Shown here: one piece after another, positions 7,122-10,702 of the stretch | Numbering within the stretch: position 1 is the first letter of the stretch | How the letters are laid out: each line of letters begins with the position of its first letter | Origin: Kitasatospora phosalacinea | GTDB taxonomy: Bacteria > Actinomycetota > Actinomycetes > Streptomycetales > Streptomycetaceae | DNA length: 10,702 nucleotides | Assembly (NCBI RefSeq): GCF_000716545.1 | Contig: NZ_JNWZ01000111.1 | Span: 1-10,702 of the forward strand | Direction: 5' to 3' | Position numbers and translations under genes: made by a program | The notes under the pieces: generated by a model | Databases searched by the model: none | Told to the model about the DNA's origin: nothing | The model's input: the letters and a program-made list of their open reading frames with translations, nothing else

Positions 7122-7230
7122 AGGGGATGCAGGACTTGGAGGCTCGGGCCGCGGCGGCGATACCTGGGCGCGAGGCCTCCCGGTCACCGGTTCGGGCTCG
7201 GGGGATCTGTATCCGTCTCCGCCTCCCGCT

Positions 7231-7271
7231 CTACTCAATGACTTAGAGTAGCCCTTTAGTTACCCTAAGGG
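7231..7271 (+). promoter_or_regulatory. Candidate promoter/operator region with two inverted repeats
   Basis: CTACTC (7231-7236) and GAGTAG (7246-7251) form a perfect dyad. Overlapping its end, CCCTTTAG (7252-7259) and CCTAAGGG (7264-7271) form an imperfect dyad that ends within the ribosome binding region (AAGGGA) of the gene starting at 7277. Binding or folding at the second dyad would directly affect translation. Which regulator might act is unknown. Confidence 0.4.
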
Positions 7272-7276
7272 ATTGG

Positions 7277-7717
7277 ATGCCTTCTGATCATGTGACCGTG
7301 CACTCCGACGCCAACTACAAGGGCAAGAGCGCCACGCTTGCCAGTGGGCGCCACAAGCTCGACCAGTCCATGAACGACTGCATCTCCTCCGTCCGTGTTC
7401 CCGAGGGGTGGTCAGTGACGCTCTACGAGCACGCGGACTTCACCGGGGCGGGAGTCACCCTGGACGAGGACACCCCCGAGCTGGAAGGCGCCCTCCACGA
7501 CAAGGCATCATCGATCGTCGTCAGGGGCTTCGCCTCCATCCTTTCGAACGAAGGCGACGACGACTGGTTCTGCTTCGAGGCGCCGGTGGGCAGCTTTCAC
7601 GGAATCCGCGCCAGAGCCGCCTCACTCCCCGTGTACGGCCAGCGATTCCTCACCGGCAGCCCCCCGCCGGCGGCCAGTTGCGCGCCCCACCGGCGGACTG
7701 CCGAACACGCGCGGTGA
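7277..7717 (+). CDS. Beta/gamma-crystallin-domain protein
   Basis: A 146-residue protein. Residues 5-83 form one beta/gamma-crystallin domain, a two-Greek-key calcium-binding fold. Each key shows an aromatic strand pattern (VTVHSDANYKGKS; VTLYEHADFTGAGVTL), followed by the D/N-x-x-S/T-S calcium motif: Asp34-Cys-Ile-Ser37-Ser38 and Asp75-Lys-Ala-Ser78-Ser79. ATG 7277 is preceded by AAGGGA five bases upstream. There is no signal peptide or membrane helix. Residues beyond about 95 (NEGDDDWFCFEAP onward) are not recognisable, and the last 30 are Pro/Ala/Arg-rich like out-of-frame GC-rich DNA. The gene may therefore be a truncated version of a longer protein whose tail is random read-through. Such single-domain proteins are often linked to stress or envelope stability, but no role can be assigned here. 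Confidence 0.75.
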   Translation: MPSDHVTVHSDANYKGKSATLASGRHKLDQSMNDCISSVRVPEGWSVTLYEHADFTGAGVTLDEDTPELEGALHDKASSIVVRGFASILSNEGDDDWFCFEAPVGSFHGIRARAASLPVYGQRFLTGSPPPAASCAPHRRTAEHAR

Positions 7718-7769
7718 CCGTTGACAAACCAGCCGGCTCGCGCGATGCGTGCTGAGGGGCCGCGCCCCG

Positions 7770-7809
7770 TGCGGCCCGGTCCCGGCCAGTGGGCCGGGAC
7801 CGGGCCGCA
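7770..7809 (-). terminator. Very strong hairpin, probable terminator of the bacilliredoxin-like gene
   Basis: TGCGGCCCGGTCCCGGCC (7770-7787) is perfectly complementary over 18 bases to 7792-7809, with a four-base loop (AGTG). It begins 14 bases after the stop codon of the minus-strand gene at 7824. No T-tract follows, as is usual for actinobacterial hairpin terminators. It may also stop transcription arriving from the crystallin-like gene on the other strand. Confidence 0.8.
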
Positions 7810-7823
7810 GCGCGGTTGGGCTG

Positions 7824-8249
7824 CTACTGGCCGAACTCGTTGAAGACGGATCGGAGGTCGGCGGCGAAACTCTCGGCGTCGCGGTCTTCGATGCGGTGGC
7901 GGGGGATGAAGTAGACGAGTTCGCCGTCCTTGAAGAGGGCGATGGAGGGGTGGGACGGGGGGATGTCCGGGAAGTAGGAGCGCATCTTGGCGGTGGCTTC
8001 GATGTCCTGCTCGTCGAAGACGGTGAGCAGCCGGTCCGGGCGCTTGGCGTCCCCGTCGAGGGCGAGCCGGACACCAGGGCGGGCCGTGCCGGCCGCGCAG
8101 CCGGCGACGGAGTTGAAGACCACCAGGGTCGTGCCCGTGGTGGCGTCCTTCATGGCGCGGTCGACGTCGTCGGCGGTGCACAGCTCGACGAAGCCGATCG
8201 AGGTCAGTTCTTCCCGGAACGGCTTGATCAGCAACGGTGAGTACGGCAT
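7824..8249 (-). CDS. Bacilliredoxin-like (BrxA/BrxB, YphP/YqiW) protein with altered active site
   Basis: The 141-residue protein matches the bacilliredoxin family in length and layout: MPYSPLLIKPFREELTSIGF, then TADDVDRAM, TTLVVFNSVAGCAAGTARPG, the long helix region, PSHPSIALFKDGELVYFIPR and a C-terminal helix. These thioredoxin-fold proteins remove bacillithiol from proteins through a Cys-Gly-Cys motif. Here that motif reads Ala49-Gly-Cys51, so the first cysteine is missing. The other cysteine, Cys24, is outside the motif. Start at ATG 8249 is chosen because GAGGA (8256-8260) lies six bases upstream; a TTG at 8255 also keeps the frame. The gene stands alone and ends at a strong hairpin. Actinomycetes make mycothiol rather than bacillithiol, so its substrate is uncertain. 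Family call is firm, activity is not. Confidence 0.82.
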   Translation of the reverse strand: MPYSPLLIKPFREELTSIGFVELCTADDVDRAMKDATTGTTLVVFNSVAGCAAGTARPGVRLALDGDAKRPDRLLTVFDEQDIEATAKMRSYFPDIPPSHPSIALFKDGELVYFIPRHRIEDRDAESFAADLRSVFNEFGQ

Positions 8250-8742
8250 TACCAATCCTCACTGAGAATGACGGATGAGCTACCCAGAGTACTGGTTGGG
8301 CGTGCCCACTCGCGGCGATACCGACCGGAACCGTCCGCTCGGAAGCGACGTGCCGACCGGGCGCGGGTCGCCGAGGCAATGAACCGAGCTTCACTACTGA
8401 ATGTAGCGAGATTCGCGACCGAGTGACTCACCGTCAGGTGGTCGCCGGCGGGAGAATCTAACTGGCCACCGACACGCGGAGCAGGGCCGGCCAGTCCGCC
8501 GTCCCTGCTCCCAGGCACTGCTGGTGGGCCGGGCAGTGCAAGCACTGATCTGCCGGCCGCGACGGCAGCTCCCGAAGGTGCGAAAGGCGAGCACCGTCCC
8601 GGCCGCCGAGCCGGGAAGGCGCCCCCAGCCCATCCGTCCGGCTTCCTGCCCGGTCAAGGCGGACAGGGAGGATGTCACTCCGGGGAGGGAGCTGGCGGGC
8701 GGGTCGTCGGGATCCGGGGCGCGCGGGACCGATCATGCGGGC
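8250..8742. other. Intergenic region between divergent genes
   Basis: This 493-base stretch separates the bacilliredoxin-like gene from the secreted-protein gene. The minus-strand promoter of the former should lie near 8261-8320; CCAGAGTACTGG (8285-8296) is a small dyad there, but no clear -35/-10 pair is visible. A minus-strand frame ending at 8458 encodes a C-x-x-C-P-x5-C cluster (codons 8544-8515), but I cannot tie it to a family. The plus-strand frame open from 8524 has no convincing coding character before 8743. Confidence 0.5.
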
Positions 8743-9441
8743 ATGACGTCTCTCCTCACCCGCCGCCGCATGCTGCGCGGCACCCTGGCGGCCGCCGGGC
8801 TGGGACTGCTCGCGCCCGCCACCGGCCGTGCCGCCACCCGCTCCACCCCGCAGGACAACAGTCCGCTCCCGACCGTCGGGCAGAGCATCGGCTGCTCTCT
8901 CCGAGCGTTCGGTGCCACGCTGGCCGTGGCCCTTCCGCCGCCGATGCCGAAGCTGGACTTCACCGGCTCGCGCACCGTCGAGATCGAGGCCGGCGGCGCT
9001 GACTTCGTGCGCTACCGGGTCGTGGACCTCCGCATCACCGCTCAGCATCCCTTCTTCGGCGAGATCACCTGCCGCGCCCCGGAGGATGGGGACACCGGCT
9101 CGGGCACTCTCCGGATCAGCGGCGGCCAGCTCACCGAGACGTGGATCCAGCCGATGCAGGTCACCTTCGCGCGCTGCGGCGACACCCCGGGTCCCTACCA
9201 GTTCACCGCCCTGGAACCCGCCCGCTGGACGGCCGAACTCACCCAGTTCCCGCCCCCGGCCGACCCCGACGACGGCGCCTCCTACGCCCTCCAACAGCCG
9301 TTCTACCTCGGTCTGACCCCCCAGCAGCGCACGGGCACGGATGCCGACAACTGCCCCCTGGCCACGCCTCTCCCCGACGCCCCGGACGGCGCCTACGCCG
9401 GATTCCTGGACTTCCCCATCACCCAGGCGGGCCTTTCATAA
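8743..9441 (+). CDS. Secreted protein of unknown function with twin-arginine-type signal
   Basis: With ATG 8743 the protein has 232 residues. It begins MTSLLTRRRMLRGTLAAAGL, a twin-arginine-like motif (RRRML) followed by a hydrophobic stretch and an Ala-x-Ala-like cleavage region near residues 29-31, so export by Tat or Sec is likely. The mature part is rich in beta-strand-like segments (PKLDFTGSRTVEIEAGG; FVRYRVVDLRITAQHP; TETWIQPMQVTFARCGD; ALQQPFYLGL) and has four cysteines, at 51, 110, 145 and 204, suggesting two disulfides outside the cell. I recall similar uncharacterised secreted Streptomyces proteins but cannot name the family. The open frame extends upstream to 8524, but that part is Arg/Pro-rich and unlike the signal. 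The ribosome binding site is weak. No operon partner is evident; an IS element follows 49 bases later. Confidence 0.72.
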   Translation: MTSLLTRRRMLRGTLAAAGLGLLAPATGRAATRSTPQDNSPLPTVGQSIGCSLRAFGATLAVALPPPMPKLDFTGSRTVEIEAGGADFVRYRVVDLRITAQHPFFGEITCRAPEDGDTGSGTLRISGGQLTETWIQPMQVTFARCGDTPGPYQFTALEPARWTAELTQFPPPADPDDGASYALQQPFYLGLTPQQRTGTDADNCPLATPLPDAPDGAYAGFLDFPITQAGLS

Positions 9442-9555
9442 CCGCCCAGTACACACCGCCTCCCACCCGGCACGGGACTCCTCAAGGGCCTCCAGCAGTA
9501 GGTGCCGGCAGCAGGGCAGGCACGGCCCACCCGATCATGGAGCTCTCTACACTTC

Positions 9556-10424
9556 ATGATCACCGGGGGATCCGTGCCTGCCGTCCCATCACGCATTCTC
9601 GACCCGATCCGCGACCAGTTCCTCGCCCTCCTGCCCGTGCGCGAGGACCGGCACCCGCTGGGCTGCCACAACCCTCGGATCAGCGACGCGGTCGTCTTCG
9701 ACCGGCTGGTGCAGGTCCTGGTCTTCGGCTGCGGATACGAACGCGCCGCCGCCGATCACTGCTCGGCCACCACCTTGCGCCGACGCCGCGACGAGTGGAT
9801 CGCGGCCGGCGCGATGGAGAGCCTGCGGCTGCTCGTGCTCGCCCCCTACGACCGCATGATCGGGCTCGAACTCGACCGCCTGAACGCCGACGGCTGCATC
9901 ACCAAGGCGCCCTCCGGCGGTGAATGCGCCGGGAAGAGCCCGGTCGACCGCGCCAAACTCGGGCTGAAACGCTCGCAGTTGACCGACGGGGCAGGCATAC
10001 CCCTGGTCATCGAGCCTGCGCCGGCCAACACCCGCGACCACACCCTGCTGCCCGCCACCCTCGACCGCTTCACCGCCCTCGAGCAGGCCCTCGGGCCGCT
10101 GCCGGAGCATCCGCGTCTCACCCTGGACGCCGGCTACGACTACCGATCGCCCACGACGACCTGGCCGGCCGGAGGATCGACGCCCGCATCGCCCCGCGCG
10201 GCGCGAAGACCCCGATCCAGACCGGCGGCCGGTGGGTCGTCGAGCGCACGAACTCCTGGATGAACAACTTCGGCAAGCTCCGGCGCTGCACCGAACGCCG
10301 GAGAGCGGCCGTCGAGTTCTTCCTCGCCCTGGCCGCCACCGTCATCACGGTCCGCTGCCTGATCCGACGCGCCTGGACCCTCTACCGCTGGAACACCCGT
10401 CCCCGGAGCCCACGCATCCGATGA
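9556..10424 (+). pseudogene. IS5-family DDE transposase, one frameshift
   Basis: The first frame, from ATG 9556 (GTG 9574 is an alternative), carries the N-terminal part and two catalytic aspartates: Asp112 in NADGCITKAPSGGE and Asp191 in TLDAGYDY. The sequence SPVDRAKLGLKRS between them is typical of IS5-family transposases in Streptomyces. The remainder is in a second frame that joins near 10145 and reads IAHDDLAGRRIDARIAPRG, then VVERTNSWMNNFGKLRRCTE with the catalytic Glu (codon 10242-10244), ending at TGA 10422-10424. One missing base near 10145 explains the break. No slippery heptamer is seen at the join and it lies late in the gene, so decay or a sequence error is more likely than programmed frameshifting. 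Confidence 0.85.
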
Positions 10425-10446
10425 CCTACTGGCGGACACCCTTAGC
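10421..10446 (+). repeat. Right end of the IS5 element (partner of 7096-7121)
   Basis: It begins at the transposase stop codon and includes CCTACTGGCGGAC (10425-10437), the exact reverse complement of 7105-7117. Over 26 bases the two sites agree at 22 positions in inverted orientation. Confidence 0.5.
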
Positions 10447-10513
10447 TTGGCGTTTATCCATGCACGTCACCCGACCTGCTGATCTGCGGTTCTTCCCGGG
10501 ACAGCAGAGGCGA

Positions 10514-10561
10514 CCGTTCTCCACGCTTCGAGGTGTCGAGTCACGAAGCACAAGAGAACGG
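10514..10561. repeat. Long interrupted hairpin upstream of the IS701-type transposase
   Basis: CCGTTCTC (10514-10521) pairs with GAGAACGG (10554-10561), and inside them GCTTCG (10525-10530) pairs with CGAAGC (10544-10549), giving a two-part stem around a 13-base loop. It ends nine bases before the transposase ATG. It may be the left end of the IS, a transcription barrier protecting the element from outside transcription, or a translational control hairpin. Confidence 0.6.
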
Positions 10562-10570
10562 CCGCTGTGT

Positions 10571-10702
10571 ATGAGTCTGCCTGCCGATGTGCCCGCTAGT
10601 GATGCATTGGGCGTCCTGTCCCGCTTTCGGGTCGAGTTCTACGAGTGCCTTTACGCCCGCGCGGATGTGCTCTTCGAGCTCACGGACGCGGTGCTGTGTG
10701 CG
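10571..10702 (+). CDS. IS701-type transposase, N-terminal 44 codons (runs off the window)
   Basis: ATG 10571 opens a frame to the last base of the window: MSLPADVPASDALGVLSRFR, then VEFYECLYARADVLFELTDA and VLCA. I recognise this N-terminus (RFRVEFYECLYARADALFELTDAVLCADG type) from IS701-family-like transposases found in many copies in Streptomyces genomes. The catalytic region is beyond the window. The ribosome binding site is poor, which suits a lowly expressed transposase, and a long hairpin lies just upstream. Whether the full gene is intact cannot be seen. Confidence 0.75.
   Translation, partial: MSLPADVPASDALGVLSRFRVEFYECLYARADVLFELTDAVLCA

Larger units (their letters stand above)
6929..7276. 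other. Intergenic region between integrase and crystallin-like gene
   Basis: No gene is supported in this 348-base stretch between two divergently transcribed genes. It holds the three CAGATA-type motifs (6942-7034), the IS-end-like sequence at 7096-7121, and two dyads just upstream of the crystallin-like gene (7231-7271). Composition shifts from very GC-rich to locally AT-richer around 7231-7275, as expected for a promoter. Confidence 0.6.
9490..10446 (+). mobile_element. IS5-family insertion sequence with damaged transposase
   Basis: The element contains one DDE transposase gene (9556-10424). The outer right end is taken at 10421-10446 because the sequence just after the gene has an inverted copy near 7096-7121. 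A weaker candidate left end (TCC..CAGTAGGT, 9490-9503) matches the inward reading of the right end at 11 of 14 positions. This gives about 950 bp, a normal size for the family. No clear target duplication was identified, so the boundaries are provisional. Confidence 0.5.

Noticed and set aside
8524..8742. 73-residue N-terminal extension of the secreted protein
   Set aside because: It is Arg/Pro/Gly-rich with no conservation-like pattern, and it would bury the twin-arginine signal, which fits a start at 8743.
8458..8745. Minus-strand frame with a C-x-x-C-P-x5-C cluster (QCLHCPAHQQCL), possible WhiB-like or zinc-binding fragment
   Set aside because: The cluster is short, the flanking sequence does not match the WhiB layout (four spaced cysteines and a G-W-x-G-x turn), and no start with a good ribosome binding site fits.
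10120..10160. Programmed frameshifting in the IS5 transposase
   Set aside because: No slippery heptamer is visible at the frame change, and it lies after two catalytic residues. A missing base explains it more simply.
1..10702. CRISPR array, tRNA or rRNA genes, toxin-antitoxin or other defence modules
   Set aside because: No regularly spaced direct repeats, no cloverleaf-like sequence and no recognisable defence proteins were found on reading through both strands.

Overview
The window is very GC-rich, uses GC-ending codons, and carries protein families typical of Streptomyces and relatives: a Tn3-family transposase of actinobacterial type, a site-specific integrase and transposases common in that genus, a twin-arginine-type signal and a beta/gamma-crystallin domain. 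It reads as an accessory, mobile-element-rich region of a Streptomyces-like actinomycete, in a draft assembly. The first 48 bases are Illumina Nextera adapter sequence, not genome, so position 1 is a contig edge.

Layout. Bases 49 to about 150 hold an antisense GNAT acetyltransferase C-terminus. It is joined without a terminal repeat to a Tn3-family transposase that lacks its N-terminus but keeps its whole DDE core (to 3005). Convergent with it, two bases away, is the C-terminal stub of a YnfA-like membrane protein. A large minus-strand gene (3217-5262) encodes a membrane protein made of two tandem DUF3533/YhgE-like units. After an intergenic stretch comes a multiply frameshifted MerF/MerT-like metal-transport gene under a MerR-type promoter, then a tyrosine recombinase with one frameshift.

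From about 7100 to 10440 a second block holds a small beta/gamma-crystallin protein, a bacilliredoxin-like protein missing one cysteine of its CGC motif and followed by a perfect 18-bp hairpin, a secreted four-cysteine protein of unknown function, and a frameshifted IS5-family element. The outer end of this IS has an inverted, diverged copy near 7096-7121, so the block may be bounded by IS ends. The window closes in the first 44 codons of an IS701-type transposase preceded by a long hairpin.

The genes do not form one pathway. The region looks like repeated insertion and decay: three interrupted genes, each explained by single-base deletions, and truncated stubs at junctions, with intact cargo-like genes between them. 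No convincing new multi-gene system is visible. The most distinctive items are the duplicated DUF3533-like protein, the metal-responsive promoter in front of a broken MerF-like gene, the altered bacilliredoxin active site and the inverted IS ends.
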